A stretch of 64,000 bases of DNA from an uncultured bacterium (GTDB lineage Bacteria; Bacillota; Clostridia; Lachnospirales; Lachnospiraceae). Below are positions 26,548 to 35,680 of the stretch, in pieces (positions within the stretch are counted from its first letter, which is position 1; each line of letters begins with the position of its first letter). Location: the NCBI GenBank assembly GCA_947383005.1, contig CANDBT010000024.1, forward strand, positions 1 to 64,000, written 5' to 3'. The position numbers were made by a program, and so were the translations under genes. The notes beneath the pieces are model-generated. The model was given only the letters and a program-made list of their open reading frames with translations. It was not told the origin of the DNA and made no database searches.

Positions 26548-27915
26548 ATGACGCGAAATAGTCAGATAATCAAGAAGGACAAAACGCGGGAAGTCCTGCG
26601 GATGGCCGCCATGGTTGCAGTGATAGCTGCCATGGCGGCCGTTTGTCTTTATAGCATAAAGGTGATAAAGGGAGATTTTTTGGCACGGAAGCAAAAATTG
26701 TCGGTTTCCAATTTTGCGAACACGGGAAATGACGGGCGGATCATTCACATTGAAACCGATAAACCAATCATAAAGGAGGATTGGGATCGGGAAGGATATC
26801 GGCAGTATATGGGCCGTCTGGAGTCTATCGAATCCCGGGCTCAGATAGAGGGGGAAGGTTTTACGGTTGTCTGGGAACAGGTATTCCCTATGGAAACTGC
26901 TGCTTATGGGGAAGTAGTATTGATACCTGCCATAGATCGGCAGTACCATCGTTTGGTGTTGTTTTTTGCTGCGCAGGATGGACGGATTGTATACAAGACG
27001 GAGCAGTTGGCGGCGAATTATATTGTTTATGGAAGTCTGGATCAACTCAATCAAGGGATAGCGGCAGTTTCTTTTCAGGATATGAACGCCGACGGCCTTA
27101 CTGATGTGGTGTTGGTTTCTTATTATCGTGATATTCAGGAAAGCTGGGAAATGTTTGTTCCCGGCAGGAAGAGCGCAAAACTTGTTGAAGAAGGGCAGGA
27201 GAATGCAGGATATACCAGCGAGGGGAACGCCGGTGAAGGACAGGCCGGTGAGATCGCTGGAGAAAATGCAGAAGGCCGGATTGATGCCGATATGAGGATG
27301 TACCATAAGATCGGGGACGTGCTGTTTCAGGGCCGACAGGGGTTTTATCGGGATTGGCGTTTGTCAGAACAGGCAAACCGCTATGGGATGAATAAAAGTA
27401 TCCGTCTGATGGTGTCTTTTGTCAAGGAAGGATATTCGGTGGAAGCTTTCTATACGGCAAAGACGTTAGAGGAGCTGACAGAGTGCGGTTTTTGCATTGA
27501 TGACGAGCGGGTCATTGAGGAAGATTTCGAGAAATTAGGCCGGCTGCGGGTAGTACCCGGTTACTATAAAATGGCGGAGTATTATATTTTTATGATTTAT
27601 CTGGTCAATGAACAAGACGATATCGTGTGGAGCTGCCAGCCTATGGGGAATTATGAAAATTTGTATGAAATCCAGCAAATCGAATGCTGTGATATCAATG
27701 GCGATGGGCTGAAAGATTTGGCGGTGCTGGCTCGTTATAATGACGACGAGATGGACGGGGAAATGATCATCGAGAAAGATTATTCCCTGTATTACCAAAA
27801 AACCGGGGGATTTTTGGCAGATACAGAGCTGAAAAGCTGGTATCCATGTGGGGAGGAAACAACGATGGAAGAACTGATCAAACAGGCCAGGGCATTTTGG
27901 GGCTGGGGAATGTAA
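26548..27915 (+). CDS. Membrane-anchored FG-GAP/VCBS-like protein
   Basis: Hypothetical exported protein of 455 residues. One N-terminal membrane segment (MVAVIAAMAAVCLY, about 22-42) is followed by an extracellular region with Asp-rich calcium-type loops DMNADGLTDVVLV (about 178) and DINGDGLKDLAVLARYN (about 390), as in VCBS/FG-GAP repeats. A Gly/Glu-rich low-complexity linker lies near 215-250. It starts 3 bases after the VWA gene's stop and ends 13 bases before the response regulator. No enzymatic motif is visible. It probably acts with the VWA/YARHG protein outside the membrane. Confidence 0.7.
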   Translation: MTRNSQIIKKDKTREVLRMAAMVAVIAAMAAVCLYSIKVIKGDFLARKQKLSVSNFANTGNDGRIIHIETDKPIIKEDWDREGYRQYMGRLESIESRAQIEGEGFTVVWEQVFPMETAAYGEVVLIPAIDRQYHRLVLFFAAQDGRIVYKTEQLAANYIVYGSLDQLNQGIAAVSFQDMNADGLTDVVLVSYYRDIQESWEMFVPGRKSAKLVEEGQENAGYTSEGNAGEGQAGEIAGENAEGRIDADMRMYHKIGDVLFQGRQGFYRDWRLSEQANRYGMNKSIRLMVSFVKEGYSVEAFYTAKTLEELTECGFCIDDERVIEEDFEKLGRLRVVPGYYKMAEYYIFMIYLVNEQDDIVWSCQPMGNYENLYEIQQIECCDINGDGLKDLAVLARYNDDEMDGEMIIEKDYSLYYQKTGGFLADTELKSWYPCGEETTMEELIKQARAFWGWGM

Positions 27916-27928
27916 AGGGAGCGCAGGA

Positions 27929-28588
27929 ATGATAAAAATATTGATTGTGGATGACGAGAAGCCGATTTGTGATTTGATTGATATGAATTTGACAGGCGCC
28001 AGATATCAGTGCACGTCGGTGCAGGACGGAGCCGAAGCTGTCCGGATAATTGAAGCTGAGCGTTTTGATTTGATTTTGCTGGATGTAATGCTTCCGGGAG
28101 TCAACGGATACGATATTATGGATTATATCCGTCCGCTAAAAATTCCGGTAATTTTTATTACGGCCAGATATGAAGTAAAGGACAGGGTAAAAGGGCTTAA
28201 ATTGGGTGCGGATGATTATTTGGTTAAGCCTTTTGATGTGGTGGAACTGGTTGCCCGCGTGGAGGCAGTATTGCGCCGTTATCATAAGGCAGAAAATCTT
28301 TTGTCGGCAGGAGATGTGGTAGTGGATGTGGAGGCCCGACAGGTGACAAGAGCAGGGAAACCTGTGGTGCTCACCAATAAGGAGTTTGACCTGCTTTTGC
28401 TGTTTATCCGCAACAAAAATGTAGCGCTGTTCAGAGAAACATTATATGAAAATGTATGGGAGGGAGAATATATCGGGGACAGCCGCACCGTGGATCTCCA
28501 TGTGCAAAGGCTGCGGAGAAAGTTGGGATGGAAAGACTGCCTGGTGACGGTTTATAAGGTGGGATATCGTTTAGAGGTGCCTCAATGA
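27929..28588 (+). CDS. OmpR-family response regulator
   Basis: DNA-binding response regulator, 219 residues. In the receiver domain the acidic pocket is at ILIVDDEKP, the phosphoacceptor Asp is in DLILLDVMLPG (about 52) and the conserved Lys is in DDYLVKPFDV (about 101). The OmpR winged helix (about 130-217) has LTNKEFDLLLLF, SRTVDLHVQRLRRKL and VYKVGYRLE. Its stop overlaps the histidine kinase start by 4 bases, and the kinase is clearly its partner. Likely targets include its own operon, which encodes three extracytoplasmic proteins. Confidence 0.95.
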   Translation: MIKILIVDDEKPICDLIDMNLTGARYQCTSVQDGAEAVRIIEAERFDLILLDVMLPGVNGYDIMDYIRPLKIPVIFITARYEVKDRVKGLKLGADDYLVKPFDVVELVARVEAVLRRYHKAENLLSAGDVVVDVEARQVTRAGKPVVLTNKEFDLLLLFIRNKNVALFRETLYENVWEGEYIGDSRTVDLHVQRLRRKLGWKDCLVTVYKVGYRLEVPQ

Positions 28589-30069
28589 AATTTTCCTTTA
28601 AGCTGTTGTTGTGGACGATTGTGGTGATGGCCCTGTCTCTGGGATTCAGCGGGTTTTATCTGGTCAATTATGTATTTGAGACTTCTATGGAGCGGGAAAT
28701 CGGACAGGCTATGGAAGAAAGCCGGATTTTACGTTTTGCTTTTGAGACAGCCGCGCTAAATGTTCCGGCCCGTTATGACGTGCTGGCAGACCGCACCATA
28801 GAAGAGATTGCACAAAATTTGGAAAGCGGTGGAAGCCGTCGTCTGCTGCGGATATCAAATGAAAATATGCAGGTGATATATGGGAGTGCAGGCTTTACGG
28901 GCGACGATATTTTGCTGTCCCAGACGGACAGGGCAGTTAATACCTGGCAGATTATCCGCCGGGAGGACAATTATTATGTGCAGACGTGTATGACTGCCAG
29001 CGCTTTGGATCGTGTTCTATATCTGGAAACCATGAGGGATGTGACAGAAGTATTCCGCGAAAGGGCCTTGGGCTTTTTGGTATACCGGCGGATAACCGTT
29101 TTGATGCTGGCGGCGGGAACTTTTATCATGCACGGGATCGCTTCCTGGCTGACCAGGCCCATACGATTGCTGACGCGTGCGACGAAACGGATGGCAGAAG
29201 GGGAGTATAGTTATCGGGCCAAGCAAGTCAGTGACGATGAACTGGGACAATTGACTTTGGATTTCAATCGGATGGCTAACGCATTGGAGGACAATATAGG
29301 GATGCTGGAGGAGGAAATCCAGTCCCGGGAAGATTTTGTGGCGGCTTTCGCCCATGAACTGAAAACACCGCTGACGGCGATTATCGGTTATGCCGATATG
29401 CTTCGTTCCCACCGGCTTGACCAGGAGAAAAGTTTTTTGTCGGCCAATTATATTTATACGGAGGGGAAGCGGCTGGAAGCGATGTCTTTTCGTCTGTTGG
29501 AGATTATGGTGACTCGTCACGGGCAGCTTAAGCCTCAGATGGTTTCGGCGGATATGCTGTTTCAGTATCTTCGGAATATGTACAAAAATCATAATTCAAT
29601 GGAAATTCGATGGAAATATGAGCATGGTGTGCTACAGGCAGAGCCGAATCTGATCAAATCCGTAATGATTAATCTGATTGACAATGCCTGTAAGGCATCG
29701 GAGCCGGGAAGCGTCATAGAAGTACAGGGATATGCGGAAAAAGGAAGGTATTGCTTTTCTGTGCGGGATTACGGTATGGGCATTCCCAGGGAGGAACAGG
29801 AAAAAATCACCCAGGCATTTTATATGGTGGATAAATCCCGTTCCCGCAGCCGTAACGGTGCGGGATTGGGCTTGGCTTTGTGTGCGGAAATACTGACTCT
29901 GCATAAAAGCAGGCTTGAAATCGAAAGTGAACCGGGAAAGGGGACTTGTATGAGTTTTTCTTTGTCGGCGGGGCCGGACAAGAAAAAACTTCCCGTGAAC
30001 AATAGCGAATTATCAGGATCGGATAAGGAAAAACGATCGAAGATAAGGCAAAAGGAGGGGAAAAGGTGA
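28585..30069 (+). CDS. Sensor histidine kinase
   Basis: Membrane sensor kinase, 494 residues. Two membrane segments (about 8-30 and 165-190) flank an extracytoplasmic sensor of about 135 residues. HAMP follows (TRPIRLLTRATKRMAEGEYS), then HisKA with the phospho-His in AFAHELKTPLTAIIGYADML (about 258) and HATPase with NLIDNACKAS, DYGMGIPREEQ and NGAGLGLALC. The C-terminal tail (about 465-494) is Lys/Ser-rich and unusual. It overlaps the response regulator by 4 bases and the next gene by 4 bases (GTGA), so the operon is tightly coupled. The signal is unknown; the operon's VWA and FG-GAP proteins may take part in sensing. Confidence 0.94.
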   Translation: MKFSFKLLLWTIVVMALSLGFSGFYLVNYVFETSMEREIGQAMEESRILRFAFETAALNVPARYDVLADRTIEEIAQNLESGGSRRLLRISNENMQVIYGSAGFTGDDILLSQTDRAVNTWQIIRREDNYYVQTCMTASALDRVLYLETMRDVTEVFRERALGFLVYRRITVLMLAAGTFIMHGIASWLTRPIRLLTRATKRMAEGEYSYRAKQVSDDELGQLTLDFNRMANALEDNIGMLEEEIQSREDFVAAFAHELKTPLTAIIGYADMLRSHRLDQEKSFLSANYIYTEGKRLEAMSFRLLEIMVTRHGQLKPQMVSADMLFQYLRNMYKNHNSMEIRWKYEHGVLQAEPNLIKSVMINLIDNACKASEPGSVIEVQGYAEKGRYCFSVRDYGMGIPREEQEKITQAFYMVDKSRSRSRNGAGLGLALCAEILTLHKSRLEIESEPGKGTCMSFSLSAGPDKKKLPVNNSELSGSDKEKRSKIRQKEGKR

Positions 30070-30842
30070 CAAAAAAGCAGGTAATCGGCTTTTTCTCTCT
30101 GATGTTGGTAGCGGGGGTGTCTGTCTGGGGGCCGGAGGTTATCTCCCGCTGCCGCGATCGTTCTTTGCTGGGAAGCGTTTACCGTGAAGAGGTGGAGACG
30201 GCCAAGGAAGGATATCGTTATGAGCTGAGTCCGTCGGAAAAGCTTTACGTATTTTCACAGGCTCTGGCAAGCCAGGACATGGGCGGGAGCTATACCTTTG
30301 TGGAAAATTCGAGAGGGGTGCCGGGCGGGGAGATACCCGGCCAGACCCTCTCTGCCGAAGCGGCCTGCGAGTTTTGCAACCAAGGGCTTCAGGATCTGAA
30401 AGACCGGGGGATTCTTCCTGATTCCGTGCAGGAGACAGGTTCGGATTTATATGATGCCGTGCTTTATACCGCCATTGATGTGAGGGAACCGCGAAATTAT
30501 GTGACTGTGTGGAGAATTTCCCTTTCTGACCGCATACGGGGAGTGGGAAAAGAAAATCGTCTGATGGATGTTTATATGGATGCGGATGACGGGAAAATTT
30601 ATGAGGTCTATGCCCGTACGGAGTGGCAGTGGGAACAAATCGATCCGGATGCCATAGCAAAAGCCTGGTGTAATTATCTGGGTTTGTCAAAGCCGGAACC
30701 GGATACAGAAGCAAACCCGCTGACGGAAGCAACGCCGTATTTCCGAAAATATTGGATTCCCGGGGTGGGAGAGGAGAAGACGGTGATAACGGTGGGCTAT
30801 TATGAAGGAATCAGGGAGGTATTTATTAAGTTATCACGATAA
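30066..30842 (+). CDS. Membrane-anchored hypothetical protein of the two-component operon
   Basis: Protein of 258 residues with no recognised family. It begins with GTG (GTGA overlap with the kinase stop). One N-terminal hydrophobic segment (FFSLMLVAGVSVWG, about 8-24) anchors it, and the rest should be outside the membrane. A region around 120-215 (TAIDVREPRNYVTVWRISL, VYMDADDGKIYEVYARTE) resembles small beta-rich YpeB/PepSY-like folds, but the match is weak. It is the last gene of the operon; palindromic repeats follow. A negative-feedback role on the kinase is possible, without direct evidence. Confidence 0.65.
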   Translation: MTKKQVIGFFSLMLVAGVSVWGPEVISRCRDRSLLGSVYREEVETAKEGYRYELSPSEKLYVFSQALASQDMGGSYTFVENSRGVPGGEIPGQTLSAEAACEFCNQGLQDLKDRGILPDSVQETGSDLYDAVLYTAIDVREPRNYVTVWRISLSDRIRGVGKENRLMDVYMDADDGKIYEVYARTEWQWEQIDPDAIAKAWCNYLGLSKPEPDTEANPLTEATPYFRKYWIPGVGEEKTVITVGYYEGIREVFIKLSR

Positions 30843-30844
30843 CC

Positions 30845-31098
30845 GTTCAGGCGGGCATCTTCTTGCCCGTCTACGCCGGACAAGAAGCCCATGAACCGTA
30901 ACACCAAATTATCCTTGCAGAAAGAAAAATGTGAAAAGAAGCTCTTGACCTATTGTCTAATTTAAGGGACGTATGATATACTTTTTCTTGATAATATCGG
31001 CCATAAGCCGCGGCGTTTTCCGGCAGGTTAAAAAAGGCAATAGTTCAGACAGGGCGTCTTTTTGCCCCGTCTACGTCGGACGAGAAGCGTTGTCTGAA
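30845..31098. repeat. Two copies of a REP-like palindrome and a possible galK promoter
   Basis: Copies at 30845-30897 and 31044-31098 share GTTCAG, GGGC...TCTT, TGCCC, CGTCTACGnCGGAC and GAAG. The second has outer arms TTCAGACA/TGTCTGAA. Relatives are at 47315-47351 and 56685-56743. Between them TTGTCT (30953-30958) and TATACT (30977-30982), 18 bases apart, may be the galactokinase promoter. This accounts for the 300-base gap before galK. Confidence 0.65.
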
Positions 31099-31142
31099 TG
31101 GTTACAAAAATTCAATATCCCGGGGACGCGGAAAGGAGAAAA

Positions 31143-32438
31143 ATGAAAGCAGAAGAAACATTGCAATTTTTGCAGAGCGCATCTTCAAAAGCCCTGATGA
31201 CACAGCTTTACGGTTCGGATAAAGCAGAGGAAAACATAGGCCGTTATCAGGATATGATAGGAAAATTTCAGAAAAAATATGGAGATAAAGATATTCTGAT
31301 GTTCAGCTCTCCCGGCCGTACGGAGATCAGCGGCAACCATACTGACCATAATCACGGCAAGGTGTTGGCAGGCAGCATCAATTTGGATTGTATTGGGATT
31401 GCTGCCGTAAACGATACCTCCAGGATAAATCTGGTCAGTGAAACTTTTGACCAGGAGTTTTCTATCAGCCTGGATGAATTGGAGCCAAGCGAAAATAAGG
31501 CGGGAACCGAAGATTTGATTAAAGGGATACTGCAGGGGTTTAAAGAGTTTGGTTATAAGATAGGTGGTTTCGATGCATACATTACCAGCAATGTGATCAG
31601 TTCTGCCGGGGTCAGCTCTTCCGCGGCTTTTGAGATGCTGATTTGCTCTATGGTAAATACATTTTTCAATGAAGGCCGCATGGATACCGTGAATTATGCC
31701 CATATAGGGAAATACTCGGAAAATGTGTATTGGGATAAAGCTTCCGGACTGCTGGATCAGATGGCGTGTGCGGTGGGCGGACTGATTACCATTGATTTTT
31801 TTGATCCGGCTAACCCAGTGGTAGAGAAAATTAATTTTGATTTTGCCTCTCAAAACCACAGCCTGATTATTGTGCAGACAGGAAGGGGACACGCAGATTT
31901 AAGTGCTGATTATTCGTCGGTGCCGCTGGAGATGAAGAAGGTGGCAGAATATTTCGGCAAAGAGGTTTGTGCGCAGATTACGGAAGAACAAGTAATCGGG
32001 CATTTACAGGAGATCCGTGAATTCGCAGGCGATCGTTCGGTCATGAGAGCGCTGCATTTCTTTGAGGAAAACAAGCGGGTGGAAGCAGAGGTGGTAGCGT
32101 TAAAGGAAGGTCGTTTTGAAGACTTTCTGGCGGGGATTACCGCTTCCGGCAATTCTTCTTGGAAATGGCTGCAGAACTGCTATACGAATTCCGCATATCA
32201 GGAGCAGGGGATTTCCGTTGCTTTGGCTTTGACTGAGTTGTTTATCCAAAAGAAGCAAAAAGGGGCATGCCGGATTCACGGCGGCGGTTTTGCCGGGGTG
32301 ATTATGGCCATGCTGCCAAATGATATTGTGGATGAATATATTGCCTATATAGAAAAAGCCCTGGGCGAGGGAAGCGCCTATCGGATGAACATACGGCCAT
32401 ATGGGGCGATTTGTATTAATTCTTTGGCGACAATTTAA
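31143..32438 (+). CDS. galK: Galactokinase
   Basis: GHMP-superfamily kinase that phosphorylates galactose to galactose-1-phosphate in the Leloir pathway, 431 residues from the ATG at 31143 (AAAGGAG 5 bases upstream; an earlier ATG at 31098 sits in a palindromic repeat). Galactokinase signature GRTEISGNHTDHNHGKVLAG (about 61-80), GHMP ATP loop VISSAGVSSSAAFEML (about 160) and C-terminal motif RIHGGGFAGVI. It is longer than the roughly 390 residues usual for bacterial GalK, mostly in the N-terminal 45 residues, as in other Clostridia-type enzymes. No galT or galE lies next to it. Confidence 0.92.
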   Translation: MKAEETLQFLQSASSKALMTQLYGSDKAEENIGRYQDMIGKFQKKYGDKDILMFSSPGRTEISGNHTDHNHGKVLAGSINLDCIGIAAVNDTSRINLVSETFDQEFSISLDELEPSENKAGTEDLIKGILQGFKEFGYKIGGFDAYITSNVISSAGVSSSAAFEMLICSMVNTFFNEGRMDTVNYAHIGKYSENVYWDKASGLLDQMACAVGGLITIDFFDPANPVVEKINFDFASQNHSLIIVQTGRGHADLSADYSSVPLEMKKVAEYFGKEVCAQITEEQVIGHLQEIREFAGDRSVMRALHFFEENKRVEAEVVALKEGRFEDFLAGITASGNSSWKWLQNCYTNSAYQEQGISVALALTELFIQKKQKGACRIHGGGFAGVIMAMLPNDIVDEYIAYIEKALGEGSAYRMNIRPYGAICINSLATI

Positions 32439-32464
32439 AATCGCCTGCGGCGATAGGCGGCCTG

Positions 32465-32610
32465 GGTTACTGTTCACATCATGGCTAATCACTCCGCTGA
32501 TTAGCCATGGGCAGATATCATTATGGGGGCAAAGCATATGCCCCATTGCCGAAGGCAATTTAAAATGGGCATATGCGGTTACGTTCACAGGGTACCTGTG
32601 AACAGTAACC
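32465..32610. repeat. Multi-branched palindromic element
   Basis: A perfect 13-bp outer arm (GGTTACTGTTCAC, 32465-32477, with 32598-32610) encloses hairpin CATGGCTAATC/GATTAGCCATG (32480-32509), hairpin GCATATGCCC.../...GGGCATATGC (32534-32576) and hairpin GTTCACAGG/CCTGTGAAC (32583-32603). The last competes with the outer stem for the same bases. A related piece lies at 35634-35680. It fills the gap between galK and the phosphoesterase gene. Confidence 0.78.
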
Positions 32611-32705
32611 GGCCTGGTTTGCTGCCATTTAATTTAGATAAGTCTTTTCCTCACAGGAAAAATGTGTTATGATGTCATCTGGACTGGAAAAGAGATGATA
32701 GAATA

Positions 32706-34247
32706 ATGAAAATAAAAAAACATATACCGCAGATTATTTATTTGCTGCTGTTTTTGCTTTGCCTGGCGATAGTGTTTTTGATGGGCAGGCTGGAGGCGCC
32801 AGAAAAGCCGGGCAGCGGCGCCGTTCCGTCAGCGAGCGAAAGCCTGCCGGAGCCGTCAGAAGCAAGCGAAGAGGAGGAGTCTTTGGCTGACCGGGAGCCG
32901 GAAAAAGAGGAGGAAACAATTCCCGGGGATTTTGAGAAGGAACGTGGGAAGCCCTGTGACGAGGCGGGAAAGGAATCAGAGGCCGAAGCAAATATCCCTG
33001 AATCTTATGTCCCGCCGTCGATTATGGTGGCATCCGATTTGCATTATATCAGTGCGTCTACCCATGATGGCGGCGGGGCTTTTTTGCGCATGACGGCTTC
33101 GGACGATGGCAAGGTAAATCATTATAGTGATGTGCTTATCGAAACTCTCGTGAGAGAAGCGATATCCCAAAAACCGTCCGCTTTGGTATTGACAGGAGAT
33201 ATCACTCATAACGGAGAGCGTGAAAATCATCAGGCACTGGCAGAAAAGCTCAGGCCGGCGGTTCAGGCGGGAGTGCCTGTCCTGGTGATTCCCGGCAATC
33301 ATGATATCCAAAATCACAATGCCGCCACGTATTTCGGTGAGGAAAAAGCCCAGGCAGAGTATCTGAAGACGGGACAGGAATTTGCGGATATTTACGATGA
33401 GTTCGGCTATGGCCAGGCGTTCAGCCGGGATGAAGCTTCCCTGAGCTACTTGTATGAACTGGATGACACGCATTGGATGTTGATGCTGGATACTTGCCAA
33501 TATGACGATTACAATCGGGTAAACGGACGGTTGAAAGAGGAGACGATAAAGTGGGCAGAGAGATATCTCACCCAAGCCAGGGAACAGGGGATACAGGTGC
33601 TTCCTGTGGGACATCACAATCTGCTTTCGGAGAGCAGATTGTATACAACAGAATGCACCATGGACAATCACCTGCAGGTTATCCGATTTTTTGAACAATA
33701 TGAGTTGTCCTTATATATCAGCGGCCATCTTCATGCCCAGCGGATAAAGAAACATAAGGCGGAGCCGGGAGTGGCAGAAGATGCTTATGGGATTACCGAG
33801 ATTGTGCTGCCGCCTTACAGTATTCCGCCCTGTCAGTACGGATGGCTGTCCTGGAAGGAAGACGGCATGATGGAATTCCAGACAAAAAAAGCAGATGTGG
33901 CCGCTTATGCGCAGATGCAGGGAAGTACGGAAGAAAATCTGCTTGATTTTGACCGGTATGGCCCGGAGCTTGCGAAGCGGATACTGGCTGAGCAGGCGAA
34001 AAAGACGATTACGGCCATACCGGATGATTTGAAGGAAGAAATGGCAGATATATATGGACAGATGTATTATGACTATTGCGCCGGGAATCAAATGAACCGG
34101 GACAGCATTTATGCGGCCAGGGCATATAAGCTATGGGAGCGGATAGGGCCGGACAGCCGGTATAAGAAAGAAATGGGGCAAATGATCGAAGATGTAAAGC
34201 AGGATCAGCATTGTTGGAAAACAGAAAATAAAAACGTGGATAAGTAA
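32706..34247 (+). CDS. Secreted metallophosphoesterase
   Basis: Calcineurin-like phosphoesterase, 513 residues. An N-terminal membrane anchor (YLLLFLLCLAIVFLMG, about 12-28) is followed by an acidic Glu/Ser linker (about 30-95), so the catalytic domain is outside. Metal-site motifs in order: VASDLHYIS, ALVLTGDITHNGERENH, LVIPGNHDIQN, LPVGHHN and YISGHLHAQR. The set fits CpdA-like or purple-acid-type phosphodiesterases, and all ligands are present. It starts 268 bases after galK and ends 12 bases before a GGDEF gene, so the two are probably co-transcribed. The substrate is unknown; nucleotide or phosphodiester hydrolysis at the surface is likely. Confidence 0.88.
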   Translation: MKIKKHIPQIIYLLLFLLCLAIVFLMGRLEAPEKPGSGAVPSASESLPEPSEASEEEESLADREPEKEEETIPGDFEKERGKPCDEAGKESEAEANIPESYVPPSIMVASDLHYISASTHDGGGAFLRMTASDDGKVNHYSDVLIETLVREAISQKPSALVLTGDITHNGERENHQALAEKLRPAVQAGVPVLVIPGNHDIQNHNAATYFGEEKAQAEYLKTGQEFADIYDEFGYGQAFSRDEASLSYLYELDDTHWMLMLDTCQYDDYNRVNGRLKEETIKWAERYLTQAREQGIQVLPVGHHNLLSESRLYTTECTMDNHLQVIRFFEQYELSLYISGHLHAQRIKKHKAEPGVAEDAYGITEIVLPPYSIPPCQYGWLSWKEDGMMEFQTKKADVAAYAQMQGSTEENLLDFDRYGPELAKRILAEQAKKTITAIPDDLKEEMADIYGQMYYDYCAGNQMNRDSIYAARAYKLWERIGPDSRYKKEMGQMIEDVKQDQHCWKTENKNVDK

Positions 34248-34259
34248 GAGGAAGACAGG

Positions 34260-35621
34260 ATGGACAGCAAAAAGAAAAACATAAAAGGAATCCGAATTCG
34301 TACGATAAGCTATGGCTTAATTCTTATTGCATGTATTTTATACATATTGGTTCTCTGTGCAACCGTCGAGTTGTCCATGGAATATAACAGTCTGAGTAAG
34401 GCAACCGATGATTATGTTGCCAGCGTGCAGGAGGCGAGCCAAGTTACCGATGCGTCGGATTACCTGACTATGGAGACGCGGCTTTACGTGATCAATATGA
34501 ATCCGAAGCATGTGGACAATTATTTTACCGAGGTTCATGTGACCAGACGCAGGGAAAAAGCGCTGGATGTGCTGGAAAAGCAAAACAACAGTGCGGAAGC
34601 TTATGGCTATCTGAGGAAAGCCCTGGAAAAATCGAATGAATTGATGGAACGGGAGATCTATGCCATGAAGCTGGTAGCTGTGGCCGGCGGGCAGAATACA
34701 GAAGATTTTCCTCAGGAAATAAAGGATGTTTCACTTACTCCCGAAGATCAGGCATTGAGCACGGAAGCTATGCTGGAACGGGCGGAGCAGCTAGTATTTG
34801 ATGAAAATTATCAGGAAATGAAAAGTTTGATTAATGATAATATCAACAGTTTTTTTGATTCGGTGCTGGCAGCCACTCAACAGGAACAGTCCGACAGTTC
34901 CCAGGATCTGAAAACAGCTATGGGAAGGCAGAGACTTTACATCAGTCTTCTGTTTGTATTGAATATTTTCAATTTTATTCTGGTGATTACCTTGATTGTC
35001 AAGCCTCTGCAAGTATATATCCGCTGTATCAAAGAGGAGAAGATGCTGGAGATTTCCGGTGCTTACGAATTTAAATATCTGGCATTAACGTACAATGACA
35101 TTTATGAGGTTAATGCTGCAAATGAAGCGATGTTGCGCCATAAGGCGGAACATGATGCGCTTACCGGGCTGATAAACCGGGGCGGGTTTGATCAATTAAA
35201 GCAGCTTTTGGCTGTGCAGAAAAAACAAATTGCCCTGCTGCTCGTTGATGTAGATAAGTTTAAGGAAGTAAATGACGGATTTGGTCATGAGACGGGGGAT
35301 AAGATACTGAGAAAAGTGGCGAAAACGCTGCAGGAAAATTTCCGCTCGAAGGATTATGTAGCCCGTATAGGCGGGGACGAATTCTCCGTTATTATGCTGG
35401 AAGCCGCGGCGGATATGACGGAACGGATTCGGGATAAGATCACTAAGATTAACCGGCAGTTGAAAAATCCGGATGACGGCCTTCCGCCGGTATCTTTGAG
35501 TGTGGGAGTGGCTTTTTCGGATGACGGTTTTACTGATGACCTTTACCGGAATACGGACAGCGCTCTTTATCAGGTGAAAGAACACGGACGCTGCGGATGT
35601 GATTTCTATGTTCCCCAATAG
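34260..35621 (+). CDS. Membrane diguanylate cyclase (GGDEF)
   Basis: Membrane-bound diguanylate cyclase that makes c-di-GMP from two GTP, 453 residues. Two membrane segments (about 14-36 and 222-246) flank an extracytoplasmic helical sensor with 4-helix-bundle character. The GGDEF domain occupies about 290-450: HDALTGLINRGGFDQL, VDVDKFKEVNDGFGHETGD, ARIGGDEFSVIM (intact GGDEF signature) and LSVGVAF. The inhibitory RxxD site is not obvious. AGAGGAAGACAGG precedes the ATG. It lies 12 bases after the phosphoesterase gene. Within this window the HD-GYP protein of element 1 is the only candidate that could degrade its product. Confidence 0.94.
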   Translation: MDSKKKNIKGIRIRTISYGLILIACILYILVLCATVELSMEYNSLSKATDDYVASVQEASQVTDASDYLTMETRLYVINMNPKHVDNYFTEVHVTRRREKALDVLEKQNNSAEAYGYLRKALEKSNELMEREIYAMKLVAVAGGQNTEDFPQEIKDVSLTPEDQALSTEAMLERAEQLVFDENYQEMKSLINDNINSFFDSVLAATQQEQSDSSQDLKTAMGRQRLYISLLFVLNIFNFILVITLIVKPLQVYIRCIKEEKMLEISGAYEFKYLALTYNDIYEVNAANEAMLRHKAEHDALTGLINRGGFDQLKQLLAVQKKQIALLLVDVDKFKEVNDGFGHETGDKILRKVAKTLQENFRSKDYVARIGGDEFSVIMLEAAADMTERIRDKITKINRQLKNPDDGLPPVSLSVGVAFSDDGFTDDLYRNTDSALYQVKEHGRCGCDFYVPQ

Positions 35622-35633
35622 CTTAGGATGATA

Positions 35634-35680
35634 CTCTTAATCAGCGGAGTGATTGGTCTGGTGTGAACCATAACCTTAAG
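35634..35680. repeat. Copy of part of the 32.5-kb palindromic element
   Basis: On the minus strand it reads GGTTATGGTTCACACCA then AATCACTCCGCTGATTAA, matching the arms of the element at 32465-32610. It lies between the convergent GGDEF and AraC genes and overlaps the last bases of the AraC gene. Confidence 0.6.

Noticed and set aside
32465..32610. CRISPR-like repeat structure
   Set aside because: Nested palindromes of different sequence, with no regular repeat-spacer pattern.
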